A stretch of DNA of 64,000 bases. It comes from Cydia pomonella. Taxonomy: Eukaryota > Arthropoda > Insecta > Lepidoptera > Tortricidae. Shown in pieces: positions 23,361 to 33,197 of this stretch; the first letter of the stretch is position 1, and the number at the start of each line of letters is the position of its first letter. Below the pieces are notes generated by a model. That model ran no database searches. It was not told the origin of the DNA and saw only the letters and a list, made by a program, of their open reading frames with translations. The position numbers were made by a program, and so were the translations under genes. The stretch spans positions 785,838-849,837 of the forward strand of contig NC_084705.1 in the NCBI RefSeq assembly GCF_033807575.1, in the 5' to 3' direction.

Positions 23361-23636
23361 CGACCGGTCTGGCCTAGTGGGTAGTGACCCTGCCTACGAA
23401 GCCGATGGTTCCGGGTTCAAATCTTGGTAAGGGCATTTATTCGTGTGATGAACATGGATGTTTGTTCCTGAGTCATGGGTGTTTTATACGTATTTAAGTA
23501 TTTACTTATAAATATTTATGTATTATATATATCGTTGTCTAAGTACCCTCAACACAAGCCTTATTGATTTTACTGTGGGACTTAGTCAATTTGTGTAATA
23601 CAATATGTGCTATAATATTTATTTATTTATTTTTTA
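23361..23636 (+). mobile_element. tRNA-derived SINE, family A, best copy
   Basis: The head CGACCGGTCTGGCCTAGTGG has an A box (TGGCCTAGTGG) and a B box (GGTTCAAATCT at about 23414). The body is CCTGAGTCATGGGTGTTTTA and AACACAAGCCTTATTGATTT, followed by a (ATTT)n-like 3' end (TATTTATTTATTTATT). Length and order match the minus-strand copy at 5463-5729. Confidence 0.8.
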
Positions 23637-23982
23637 ATTCGATATACTTCTTTGAACTGTATAGCGGTCCGATCTACAGAGGTCGTCGTGGCAAAATCTA
23701 TTAAAGAGCACTGTGTACTCCCAGGTCGTCCTCAATCCAACGTTGGATTCTTTTGAAGACACTAACGAGTCTCTTTCAGCTTTCAGGCGACGACGCGGAG
23801 AAAAGCGTCCACAGCTTGCCGAGTTTGCCGGTAGTTACTAAATTTATTTTACTTTTTTAATAGTTTTTTACTGAAAAACTACATTGTGTCTACTTTTGTA
23901 TAATTCTCGAAAACATTGAACAAATAAACAATTATATACATAATCATACAAATTTATGTCTTTCCCATAAAATTGTATGATT
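23637..23982. other. No recognisable feature
   Basis: No supported gene. Confidence 0.4.
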
Positions 23983-24120
23983 ATAGAATAATGGTGTTCT
24001 GGACCTTTGAGAGGCGTGCGGAGCCGAAGCCAACACGTAGAGCCCTTTTGAAATTTAAATGAGATGTAAGGGTATACACCGGGTGGATACAGCCCTTGCC
24101 CGTGTCATGGGACGCACGCA
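23983..24120. repeat. Dispersed repeat, minus-strand copy
   Basis: Reverse complement of the repeat at 21206-21310: GGACCTTTGAGAGGCGTGCG then GAGCCGAAGCCAACACGTAG. It continues into a part (CCCTTGCCCGTGTCATGGGA) not present in the other copy. Confidence 0.55.
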
Positions 24121-24294
24121 GAGACAGCACCCGACAAGAGTAATCTAAAGTATCTAAGTAGATGTAATCTAAAATTAACTTGGTTATTGGGTTAAATCGA
24201 TGGATTTGAACTCGCGATCTCCAATTGATCAATATTACCCAATATTACTACAGTGACCTGACCTGACCTGAGTAACCTTTCTAAACCTAGACAC

Positions 24295-24442
24295 AAATGT
24301 GACGTCCCACGGGTAAAGGTTATGGCGGTCGGCGCTTACGCTGTTATTAGCGAGGCACCAATACTAATGTTGTGCTACGTGTTACGCGACATAAGCGCCA
24401 ACGGTCATAATGTATCTTTTCTCATGGAACGTCACAAATACG
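24295..24442. mobile_element. Palindromic MITE
   Basis: Outer arms TGTGACGTCCCACGGG and (complement) TGTGACGTTCCATGAG are followed by GGCGGTCGGCGCTTACGCTG and (complement) GACCGTTGGCGCTTATGTCG, making an imperfect hairpin of about 145 bp around 24368. No coding capacity. Confidence 0.65.
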
Positions 24443-24585
24443 CTATACCTTCAATAACTATATAGTCGTATCACTTCATAAACTGTGTCCCCAAAAAGGT
24501 CCGACAATAATCCTGTACATGGCTATACTATCTACCGAATACGGTAGCCACGTTCATCAATAACTTCCACCATAGTTGGTAATCA

Positions 24586-24668
24586 CACGTCGCTCTGATG
24601 TGCGAGCGGGATGTCGCTATAATACGCACATAGCGTTGTCTCGCTCAAACATTGGAGCGACGTGCAAA
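24586..24668. mobile_element. Short palindromic element
   Basis: ACGTCGCTCTGATGTGCGAG then CGGGATGTCGCTAT pairs with the complement of ATAGCGTTGTCTCGCTCAAA then CATTGGAGCGACGTG. Arms are about 35 bp with a short centre (AATACGCAC). Confidence 0.6.
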
Positions 24669-25204
24669 TCGCATCCAGTGTAGTAATCGCCATAAGGTCG
24701 ATAATCGCGTTTCCACTCTCGCTTGCTACTAACAATTCTACAGGCGTCGTAAGATACCGAACATGCGATTTTGATCCGTCGAGTTGTGATGTATGAGCGT
24801 TGGGATTTGGGACAGGGTAGAATTGGATTTGGATTTAGACGACTTTGTAAAGGGTTAGAGGTCAGACAATAAAGTAAAATATGAGGAACATGATGTAAGA
24901 CACAATTTTTAGTATATTTGTAAGTAAGAATTATTATTTTTACAAGCTTTTATTGGGTTTTACCTGTGCCTCGGGGCCACCGCTGTGGGTCTGAAATTAA
25001 ATCTTGTTCGTTAAGTTTGACCCGTTTCCCGATTTCAACTGATCTTGAAAGTTTGTTAAGAGACCGACCAGGAGTTCAGTCACAAAAAAAAAACAGGAAT
25101 TTCAGTACAAACCGCACCTGATAATATATATACTATGAAATTCAATGACAGCTTGAAACTGACAGCTTATTTGATAGGAAAAAAGTTGCCATATTAATGA
25201 TTAA
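24669..25204. other. No recognisable feature
   Basis: No supported gene or repeat. Confidence 0.4.
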
Positions 25205-25560
25205 AAATTAGCTTTTTTTTTTCTCTTTATTTAAGAGCTTGTCACCGAGGTGAACATGTCGCTCCATAAAAAAACAACAATACAATATTCTTATACAATT
25301 AACTAATTCTATTAACAATAGCCTTTCGTACAAGCTGTAGTAGCGCCATGGCAGAGTCTGACAGAGGAGCAGCCAAAACGCTATTGCAGCCCCCGACATC
25401 AAACATAGTATTATGGCTTGAAAAAGCCAGTTGTATCCTAGCGGCTTCATTCCGGACACATTCCATTATAACATGGTACACGTCTTCTAATACGTCACAT
25501 TCATCACAATTAGGAGAATAAACTTTCTTCATTAAATAACCGAACTGATTCAATGGGAAA
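25205..25560 (-). pseudogene. LINE ORF2 C-terminus with CCHC motif, plus 3' UTR
   Basis: On the minus strand, 25553-25299 encodes about 84 residues including CDECDVLEDVYHVIMEC, a C-X2-C-X7-H-X4-C zinc-knuckle-like motif (EDVxHxxxEC). This is typical of the C-terminal end of R1/Jockey/I-type LINE polyproteins. It ends MALLQLVRKAIVNRIS and stops at about 25299-25301. About 90 bp of 3' UTR follow, ending in an A-rich tail seen as TTTTTTTTTT at about 25213-25222. The endonuclease and reverse transcriptase are absent, as expected for a 5'-truncated insertion. Confidence 0.7.
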
Positions 25561-25925
25561 AAAATTGCTTGTGATACGACTCGCGGGTCAAACTCTACAT
25601 ATACTCTACATACTTATGTAAGTTGGGTGACAATGCAAAATTATAGTACCATTGATGATCCGATGATGGAATTAGGTGGCCATAGGAACTCTGTGATAAA
25701 ACAATCATCATGATTGATTGATTGAAGATTGGAGTAGTTAGAATTAACTTTTTTTTCAAAAACATATTAAATTGAAGGTAAATGTAAAGCCACACTTGTA
25801 TTATACCGACAAGTGGGATAGCTCGGGACAGGTGGGATAACTTGAGACTATGTTTTTTGACTATGAATAGCTACCTAGTTGAAAATTGACCCTAAGACTG
25901 GTAAATCCTTATTCAATGATTGTAA
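25561..25925. other. No recognisable gene
   Basis: AT-rich. A local near-repeat ACAAGTGGGATAGCTCGGGA / CAGGTGGGATAACTTGAGA lies at 25808-25850. Confidence 0.4.
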
Positions 25926-26086
25926 GTCCAATTAGAACGTACACTAATATCAGAATGTCATGTAAAATTTAGTTTTAGTGCATCTCGCTCGCCCAAAGTA
26001 CAAGTACGATCGAAATGCACAATAACTGAATGACATCGTTTTGATGTCATCATGAATGTCAGTGTACGGTCGAATTGACTTGACTA
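25926..26086. mobile_element. Probable palindromic MITE
   Basis: Left end AATTAGAACGTACACTAATA then TCAGAATGTCATG; right end, read on the other strand, CAATTCGACCGTACACTGACA then TTCATGATGTCA. The central part CATCTCGCTCGCCCAAAGTA is unpaired. Arms are imperfect, so it is old. Confidence 0.5.
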
Positions 26087-26154
26087 AAAAGTACACTGCT
26101 TTCAGCCACGTTTTTTGGAGTAAATCATTTTGTATGGGAGGTACCTAAAAATGT

Positions 26155-26258
26155 TTTTTACGGTACATATTGTGCTACTTTCCCGCATGGGTGCGGGAAT
26201 GAGCACTTTCCGTGGATATGTCTAAACTTTAAAGAGCCATATGTACTGTAAAACGTTG
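26155..26258. mobile_element. Palindromic MITE, 104 bp
   Basis: TTTTTTACGGTACATATTGT on the left pairs with (complement) TTTTACAGTACATATGGCT. The middle holds CCCGCATGGGTGCGGGAATG, itself a small hairpin. Confidence 0.55.
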
Positions 26259-26279
26259 TACGATATACGTACTAATAGG

Positions 26280-26480
26280 TAATTCGCATTTCGTGTCGAT
26301 TTAAAACTTAAACTCCCTTCGGTCGTGTTTTAATTTATCAGCACTTGTTGCAAATTTCCTATTTTCTGCACTTGATTATTATTCATGCCTAATCGCACCT
26401 TGCTAGCACTCACGATCACAATGCAAAGCCGCGGACGGACGGACAGACGAACATGGCGAAACTATAAGGGTTCCTAGGTG
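26280..26480. repeat. Lepidopteran dispersed repeat
   Basis: ATTTCGTGTCGATTTAAAAC then CTTCGGTCGTGTTTTAATTT (about 26288-26335), followed by GGACGGACGGACAGACGAAC and GGCGAAACTATAAGGGTTCC. I know these phrases as abundant in moth and butterfly genomes. They are non-coding. Confidence 0.5.
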
Positions 26481-27045
26481 ACTACGAAACCCCAAAAATG
26501 ACGTATTCTAACGGAATTCATTGTATAAATCTGGTCTAGAATGAAAACCCGCCTTTACCACAGAGTTAAATCCTAATTCACACCAAAAGCGCTCCGGCAA
26601 AACATACCCTAAAATCTTAGGCTCGCAAGCAAAATACATGTTTATCTACAGAAACTTTAAGTCCAAATTCAAATTAGCAAATATAATTTTCAGTGACATT
26701 CAAGAAGGACTTAAGTAAAAAAATTGTGGCTTGAATTTGAATCGTATTACAACGACATACATTTGGATTTAGATTACCAGATTGTTATAAATGCAAAGTC
26801 GTTCCCAGACCTACGTAAAGGATTATACGTATTGTCCGTTTTCGTTTCTCGTCGATAAATCGGATATTTTCGGCTTCAACTCCTTCAATCTATTTGAAGG
26901 TTGAAAAGTTTTTCACATAGCAGCAATTACGGAAATAGGTACAGAATTGCAGACTTTAAACTTTGGTTTGGTCTAAACTCTGCTATGTATTTAAACCATT
27001 TTAAAACTGCACGCACTTTTGAACTTCCTTAGGTACTCGTTAAAA
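26481..27045. other. No recognisable feature
   Basis: AT-rich DNA without a supported gene. Confidence 0.4.
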
Positions 27046-27445
27046 TCCATACTAATATTATAAAAAGAGAGTTTGTCTGTCTATCTGTGACTTACCTCTT
27101 CACGCTTAAACCGCTGGACCGATTGTTGAAGTATGAAATAGAGATAGTTTGAGTCCCGGGGAAGGACATAGGATAGTTTTTAGCTCAGAAATTATCCTCT
27201 AAGGGAGTGAAAATGGGGATGAAAGGGGGTGAATAACCGCTGAATCGATTTAAATTAAAAGTGTGGAGATAGTATGAGTTGTGGGTAAGGATATATAATA
27301 GTTATTTTCCCCAAAATCAGTATCAAAAAAAAAACTCAAAATCGGTTCAGAAATGACGGAGTTATGGAGTAACAAACATTAAAAAAAAAAATACAACCGA
27401 TTTGATAACCTCCTCTTTTGAAATCTTGAAGTCGGTTAAAAAAGG
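27046..27445 (+). mobile_element. Non-autonomous Helitron 5' part joined to another repeat end
   Basis: It starts TCCATACTAATATTATAAAA at 27046 after a host A, the classic 5' end of a widespread insect Helitron family (TC..ACTAATATTATAAA). TTTGTCTGTCTATCTGTGAC then CTTCACGCTTAAACCGCTGG follows, also typical. The far end (27390-27445, ACCTCCTCTTTTGAAATCTT then GAAGTCGGTTAAAAA) is the end of the element type at 15282-15600. A CTAG-type 3' end was not found, so the 3' half has been replaced or lost. Confidence 0.6.
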
Positions 27446-27730
27446 GGATTGAAGTTTGTAAAGGGAATAAAGTTTTTCTTAGAGCCTGTCCTCGCAAATA
27501 TAGTTGAAGGGTCTGTCATCTTGAGACCGGAATCGGAAACATAAACTGTACATTGACACTTCACACCAAAGCAAGTGCTGCCCTCTACAGTTCACGTACG
27601 TTTTTTTTCTTGTGCATTGTAGGTTCTGCCATCTTGTGGACTACATTGGAAGCTTAAACTTGACATTTACATTTCGCATCAATAAACAGCTTCTGTGCTG
27701 CCCCCTACAGTTAATGCACGCTATATAGTC
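27446..27730. repeat. Dispersed repeat with two internal copies
   Basis: The phrase GTGCTGCCCTCTACAGTTCA (27578-27597) recurs as GTGCTGCCCCCTACAGTTAA (27695-27714), about 117 bp later. The upstream words GGGTCTGTCATCTTG and AGGTTCTGCCATCTTG also recur, making a degenerate tandem pair. A third copy is at 19430-19505. Confidence 0.55.
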
Positions 27731-27831
27731 TAGCTTCCGAGTGTTTTTTTATGCCTTAAATTAAAACGTGTAAAAATTCAATATAAAAACTACAATTTAG
27801 CGTTAGTACCCTCTTAAACCTGGTTGCCCAA

Positions 27832-27973
27832 CCTTGCTTGCTTGCTTGGTTGGTTGGTTGCCTGGTTGGTTGTTTGCCTGGTTGGTTGGTTGCCTGGTTG
27901 GTTGGTTGCTTGGTTGGTTGGTTGCCTGATTGGTTGTTTGCCTGGTTGGTTGATTGCCTGTTTGGTTGGTTGT
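27832..27973. repeat. (GGTT)n-derived minisatellite
   Basis: Consecutive words TTGGTTGGTTGCCTGG / TTGGTTGTTTGCCTGG with a 4-bp base period and a higher 16-20 bp order. The stop-free frame across it (poly N-Q-P-T) is a by-product of the period. Confidence 0.85.
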
Positions 27974-28217
27974 AAGGTAGTTACATAAAGGATAAAATTG
28001 TTATTTTTGACCAAATGCTGAGGGTTGAATATGCTGGTCATACTGAACAACTTTTACTATAGGACAAACCTCGAATCGCTAAAAAAACATTGATTCAACT
28101 AAATCTATGAGACCGCAGATATTTTTTTCGCGATTTCGTGGTTGGTTCCACACTAAAAGTTGTCCAGTATGACCCACATATCGAATCCAATTTCACCCTG
28201 TATATCTCAACCGTCTT

Positions 28218-28412
28218 CAGTACCCCTAGTGTAAATAAATTCGATTTCCAAACGTGACGTACGCGTTTGCGTTTAGTCTCATTTTGTATTGGATTTCGAA
28301 AGAGCGCGCCAAGCGGGACGTTTTGGAAACTCAAAATCCTATACAAAATGAGACTTAACGCAAACGCGTTCGTCACGTTATAATGTCGAGCAAAGTTACA
28401 CTAGGGGTACAG
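28218..28412. mobile_element. 195-bp palindromic MITE, copy 3
   Basis: Starts CAGTACCCCTAGTGTAAAT; ends TTACACTAGGGGTACAG. It differs from the copy at 3873-4067 at only a few positions in the stretch I compared (for example TTATAATGTCGAG here, TTATGATGTCGAT there), so one of the two is recent or they share a recent common source. Confidence 0.8.
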
Positions 28413-28724
28413 TACTTTTGAGTAATAAGTTTAGTAAAGCCTGTTTCGGTATCAACGCGATCTCGGGCCCATATTGCCCCGCGGTCGATGGCGCCGCGCA
28501 CGCGCTTCTAACTTCCGCCGGAAATCGCTTCGTTCCATTTTTCAAATTTTCGTTACACTACATGCTTGCGAACGCCGAGCAAACCCTGTTAATTATACCA
28601 ATGTCGCAATATATTGAAAATAAATATACGTACCCTAAATTTGATTTTAGTACATAACTTGACCTTAAGTAGCATGAAATCCTAATTACAAAACTTGTAT
28701 CATGACCATTTAGAGTCAAACCAA
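28413..28724. other. CpG-richer stretch, no recognised gene
   Basis: 28460-28560 is GC- and CpG-rich (CCCCGCGGTCGATGGCGCCGCG). A 79-codon frame crosses it, but it has no recognisable motif and I do not call it a gene. Confidence 0.4.
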
Positions 28725-28835
28725 GCTAAGTTGGCAGCGATTTTGATAGTCCAGCTTGTGCAAGTGTTAAGTAAACGTCATAATTTCACAGAAGTTTTTC
28801 GTTGAAAATAACACTTGCACTGTCTGGTATGATAA
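28725..28835. mobile_element. Partial copy of the 155-bp MITE
   Basis: GCGATTTTGATAGTCCAGCT then TGTGCAAGTGTTAAGTAAAC and the inverted AATAACACTTGCACTGTCTG match 9616-9770 with several differences. Confidence 0.55.
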
Positions 28836-29040
28836 GATTTGGAATAAGTTTTAGTAAGTAGTAATAAACAAAAATATTCGGCGAAGTTGGGGATGGATGG
28901 CGAAGTTAGGGTCTAAAATAGCCTAGGAGATCGATTCTAATTTAAAAATTTGTTATGGTTTATATATAGTAATAAAAAAAATCGTTTATTAAAAGAAAGA
29001 AGATAAAATGAAATAACTAGCTCAGTTGTCCAACACTAGG

Positions 29041-30165
29041 CTAGGCTAGGCAAAAATTGCGATATCTGGAATAGGTTAGTTTTAGCGTCAAGTTTTCAGG
29101 TGACTTTTTTGCTTTTTTATGGAAATAGTCTCTGTTTTTTATGCACCGCAACAGTCCGGGGGTTATCCAGGGCTTGATTGTTCTATCCTTTCTACGAATT
29201 GTAACTACATTAGTGTGTTTTTTAATGATCGAAGAAAGAGTACCTACAAGTCGGTTTGCGGCAATATTGGCATCAGATGCCGATAACACAGATGTATAAT
29301 CAGACGCATCGATTTCTTGACGAATGGCTTCGTAATTAATCCGGGTACAAGTTTCATTAGCTTTGGGGCCCTGCGCATTCGTATCAATACAGAGCATAAC
29401 TGGCATGTGATCTGTAATATGGGATTTGATAACTATGGTGGTTGTTGGTACATTTGAACGAAGGAATACGTGATCAAGACAATTGTTATTTCTAGTAGGA
29501 CACAAATGCGCGGGTAGAAGACCATGAAGAGCCATGAAAGTAAGGTACTCAGAAGAGCGGTTGTCAGTGCTAGTTGGTTTTATGTCAATGTTAAGATCAC
29601 CAATAATGGCAACCTTATTGCAAGAGTTGAGATTAGATAAAACATCGTTTAAGCTATTAAAGAAAATTTCCAAGTTTCTAATGGAAGGAGATCGGTAAAT
29701 AGTTACGATTGCGGTGTCCTCATTAATTTTGCATACGAGACAATTTGCATCGGCAAAATTAGGCTCAATGATTTTACACTTCAGTGAATCTTTTGTATAT
29801 ATTACTATTCCATCATTTTGATTGACGTTATTTTTGGAGTGGAAAGACGAGTACCCACTAATGAATGGAACAACTGTATACTTGTTAAGCCAGCATTCTG
29901 AGAGTACGATTAAATCATATTGAACTTTTAGTATTTTTAGTAGTACTTGAAATTCGTCAAAATTCTTGTTAATGCTGCGTATATTCATGTGTATTATATT
30001 TAAGTGATTTCTAGAATGGTCAATATAGTTATAACAATCATCTGGGTTAGATATGTAATTGCTAGAAACATCAAAAGAATCAATTTCAGAAGCAGTGAAG
30101 TTTATATCAGTTATATTCTGTGTAAAGTTGAATTTATTTACGTATATTTCAAGAATTACATGCAA
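29041..30165 (-). CDS. LINE ORF2, apurinic-type endonuclease part (CR1/Jockey-like), truncated
   Basis: This 374-residue open frame encodes the N-terminal endonuclease that nicks the target site in non-LTR retrotransposition. APE-family motifs are all present: Asn61 in HMNIRSI, Glu90 in VLSECWL, Tyr157 in IYRSPS, Asp190 and Asn192 in IIGDLNID, and Asp252-His253 in TDHMPV. CLDHVFLRS (229-237) and the post-endonuclease KPWITPGLL (331-339) are also typical. The frame starts 29 nt after ORF1 ends, as in a two-ORF LINE. It runs into a stop within repeated CTAGCCTAG-like sequence at 29041, right after SRYRNF, so the reverse transcriptase that should follow is missing. The catalytic residues look intact, but the element is not complete. 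Clade assignment is an inference from motif style. Confidence 0.8.
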   Translation of the reverse strand: MHVILEIYVNKFNFTQNITDINFTASEIDSFDVSSNYISNPDDCYNYIDHSRNHLNIIHMNIRSINKNFDEFQVLLKILKVQYDLIVLSECWLNKYTVVPFISGYSSFHSKNNVNQNDGIVIYTKDSLKCKIIEPNFADANCLVCKINEDTAIVTIYRSPSIRNLEIFFNSLNDVLSNLNSCNKVAIIGDLNIDIKPTSTDNRSSEYLTFMALHGLLPAHLCPTRNNNCLDHVFLRSNVPTTTIVIKSHITDHMPVMLCIDTNAQGPKANETCTRINYEAIRQEIDASDYTSVLSASDANIAANRLVGTLSSIIKKHTNVVTIRRKDRTIKPWITPGLLRCIKNRDYFHKKAKKSPENLTLKLTYSRYRNFCLA

Positions 30166-30194
30166 ACATAATTATACTTAAAGTTAACTTAAGA

Positions 30195-31250
30195 CTATAC
30201 TATCTTATTTAAGCTGTCCATATTTCGTATATATATGTAATCCGAGTTGTCAGTTTTTCTAGCATAGACCCTGCCATCGCGCACCCACACATACTTGTAA
30301 CCGTGTTCCTTGGCCTTTTTTCTGGTCGCGGCGTGGAGAGTTTTGTTAGCGGGAGACAAATGCTCAACGAGGTAGACAGGAGTCTTCGCGCCGGGTAGCC
30401 CAAGATGCTCACTCTTTAACTTGTCATGTGGGTTTGCTTTGTTGTATGTTATGGTGGCAGCTAAAAGCTCATTACGCACTCTTGGAGAAGCCAGTTGCAC
30501 CACAATAGACCGGGGTCGTGTACTGTCGGTGTTCAGTTTCGCTATGCGTGTACAGTTCAATATATTAGTCTCGTTCAACGTAGATCCAACCGTAGATGCC
30601 ATGCTGCTTACAATAGAAATAAGATTTTCCTGCTTGTTTTCCGGCACACACTGTAGTTCCAAGTTGGAGGCCCGCACTTGCTGTTCAAAGTTGTTGATAC
30701 GCTGGTTAAGTTCCACAATTTCGGTTTTCATTTTTGTGTTGTCTGCCTACAGATCAGTCATTGCCTTCTTAGCCGCTGCTTGTTCAGTTTCAATGTCCTC
30801 AAATCTGGAGTTCATAAAATCCATTGAATTTTTTATTTCTTGCACCGATTGTTTTAGTGGTTTCAGTTGTTCACTTACTACGCACATCATACTCTGCTTT
30901 AATTCCTTGATCATTGTGCTAAATTGCAATTGTATAACTTGTTCCACTATTGTGCGTATCTCCTGCGAGCTTGCGGCCGCCTCGGTCTCAGGCGAGGCAA
31001 GAGCGGGCCGCTTGTTTACCCTGGTCGCGGATGTGGTTCGAATAGGAGTGGAGTCTTGTTTGGCCTGCTTGTTGATATTTGTCGTGCAAGCGGGACACTT
31101 CCAGTTATACGGGAGGTTCGAGGTGTTTTTCAAACCTGTGGCTGCCAGACATCCCAAATGGTACGTTAGTCCACAACTGCTACAATCATGATGGTCATCG
31201 TCAAGGTTTTTGTTTGTGCAACACCCTAAAGTCTGGCTTGTCGGTGACAT
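30195..31250 (-). pseudogene. LINE ORF1 (gag-like, PHD-type finger plus coiled coil), one nonsense codon
   Basis: ORF1 proteins bind the element RNA. The frame from ATG 31250 (MSPTSQTLGCC) starts with a Cys/His cluster CCTNKNLDDDHHDCSSCGLT, YHLGC, WKCPAC, resembling a PHD finger. It continues into a Lys/Glu/Gln-rich coiled-coil (about residues 85-190) and then a domain with VPENKQENLISIVSSMA and ARKTDNSDYIYIRN. That last domain is of the kind found in insect LINE ORF1s and annotated elsewhere as FP-like or zinc-finger DNA-binding protein. One in-frame TAG (30747-30749) interrupts the coiled coil, most simply a CAG-to-TAG change. The rest is open to the stop at about 30195. An alternative upstream start at 31280 adds ten residues. 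Confidence 0.75.
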
Positions 31251-31696
31251 GATTATGATTAAGTAATCACTAAACTTCACTCGGGCGAAAAACAGCTAAT
31301 GATTTGCGCTAAGATATGTAGTTGGATAAAAATGAACCGTAAACTACACGAATATAACGTTTGTTCCAGCACGCACACAAAGTTCGCTTAATGCCTGTGT
31401 TTGTTATCAGCTCACAACGAAGGTGGGCACAGAAGATCGTAAACGCCAACAGTTACAGAGCACTTAAAACGTTTTATTGCGAGCACGGTGGCTTGTAGCT
31501 AACCGATTGAATTCTCTTTATTTTTGTCAATTTTCGTTTATTTCAGAGTCTATTCTTAACACTTATTATATTGTCAACTGTTGATAGTCTTATGCAACAT
31601 GATTGCCCAAAATTTAACTCAAAATTACAAATTTTAACACGATATATTAATTATTTTTGGCCAGAACATGTTTATCACGCGGCGGTAGCGGGTAGG
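31251..31696 (-). other. Probable 5' UTR of the LINE
   Basis: Non-coding sequence upstream of ORF1, between it and the tail of the neighbouring LINE copy. No TATA box is evident; LINE promoters are usually internal and TATA-less. The exact 5' end is unknown. Confidence 0.45.
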
Positions 31697-32144
31697 AATC
31701 GATATATCAAAAAATCAAAAAATCAAAATAGTTTATTAATACAGTGAAACTTATAATTAAAACAAGGTTAAGTAAACTTATTCCAGTTAAACACTGCTAA
31801 ATGTTGTTTCAGGTTATAGAAATTGCCCGTGACACCTGCACTAGGCTAGGCCTGTCTCGCAGGATGGCACTTTTCCTAGTTTGCCAGTTTTTATTGATTA
31901 TAGGCGCTAAAGAATTCACTATCAGCTAAAAATAACAAATTGCATGCTACATTACAGTTAACTACAAAATTATACGACAATTTTTGTCTTGTATTTTTAA
32001 CAATAAAAAATAAAATAAAAAATTTGTGCTAATCAATTACAAAGAACCAAGGCAAGGAATTTGGAGGAATTATGAGTACGTATTTGAGGAAGAGTACGTG
32101 TAATATGTTATGTGTGTGTGTGTGTGTGAGTGTGTGTGTGTCTA
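31697..32144 (-). repeat. LINE 3' UTR and (TTTTTTGA)n tail, with a TG microsatellite
   Basis: Continues the minus-strand copy that encodes the reverse transcriptase at 32145. Its 3' tail on the minus strand is TTTTGATTTTTTGATTTTTTGA (plus strand TCAAAAAATCAAAAAATCAA at 31703-31722), typical of short-period LINE tails. A (TG)n run lies at 32110-32141, close after the stop codon. Confidence 0.6.
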
Positions 32145-33176
32145 TTAGTATGGTAATATTTTTTCTGTTTCAACATAATTTAGAGTGCTTAACCATATTT
32201 TGACTTTATATTGAGCCTCTCTTACCGAGCAGGTTTTAATGTCGCAATTTTTGTTGACTATCTTGTATACTGCTAAATGATTGTGTATACCAAATCTTTT
32301 AGCAAAGTGTGACTTAAGTGCAGGTAAGGGAAAGACAAAGTTGCGTTTTTTCAGTAATTGTTCATAATTAGGCATATTAAGTATATGTTTGTGTGCTATG
32401 ATAGAACTACGTAATAAGAAAAGTTGGCGTACAGTGAGGACCTCACTTTCTGTATACAAGCATTGAGTTGAGAATCTTCTCGGTTTTGAAAAAATAACCT
32501 TTAGTAACGATCGTTGGGCTCTCTCTAGAAGAATTAGATAAGTGCTTGCTGCACTACCCCACACTGAGATGCAATACGTAATTACGGACTGAGCTAGAAC
32601 AATATAAGTCGATTTAAGCAGTGGCTTATCCATGACATCTCGAAGATTTTTAAAGGTATATATCAATTTCCTGACACGATTCGCTGTGGTTTGTATGTGC
32701 TCTGTAAAGTTGAGTTTCTCGTCTAGGATAATACCTAAATATTTTATAGACGAAGCTCTTTCTATAGATTTACAATTACATGGCGTCTGGTTAACAGTGC
32801 ACGAGTGTTCTTTTAAGACTCTTAGAGATTGCGGAGCGGAAGCAGCTGTTTTGTGGAAACATAAATATTTAGTTTTGTCTGCATTCAGGGTCAGTAAATT
32901 GTTTTGAAGCCATTTTGTCACCGAAGCTAGACCGCTTTCTGCAGAGGTGATTACTTCATCCCACGAAGCACCGTGAAATAGGATTGCCGTGTCGTCTGCG
33001 TAGCATACAATGTCTGCATTGATCAAGTCTAAGAAAGTCAGATCGTTAATGTAGATCAGGAACAAAGTTGGTCCAAGTATACTGCCTTGTGGCACACCAA
33101 AAGTTATTTGTCTAAGATTACTGACTTGTTCATTAACCCTGACACATTGTATGTTGACACAGGACCTAACTCTCAC
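32145..33176 (-). pseudogene. LINE ORF2 C-terminal half: reverse transcriptase (5'-truncated)
   Basis: This 343-residue frame contains FGVPQGSILGPTLFLIYIND (about residues 26-45), the catalytic YADD (59-62), SIKYLGIILDEKLNF (around 143-157) and the C-terminal thumb-like LERAQRSLLKVIFSK, all reverse-transcriptase features of CR1/Jockey-type LINEs. The first palm motif with its catalytic Asp and all of the fingers lie upstream and are missing, so it cannot polymerise. The first ATG is only the first Met after the truncation, not a true start. The natural stop at 32145 is retained. It lies upstream, in the direction of transcription, of the ORF1/endonuclease fragment at 29041-31250, so the two are not one intact element. 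Confidence 0.85.
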
Positions 33177-33197
33177 AATATATGAGAGTTAGGTCCT
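33165..33197. repeat. Near-perfect hairpin at the LINE truncation point
   Basis: GGACCTAACTCTCA and TGAGAGTTAGGTCC face each other across about 7 nt (CAATATA). The left arm is the first RT coding sequence and the right arm is its inverted copy, so the LINE's 5' junction carries a short inverted duplication. Confidence 0.75.

Noticed and set aside
27814..28050. A Q/N/P-rich protein on the minus strand
   Set aside because: It is the translation of the GGTT-based minisatellite.
30421..31191. 256-codon plus-strand ORF
   Set aside because: It is antisense to the LINE ORF1 on the minus strand, which has a recognisable finger and coiled coil; the plus frame has none.
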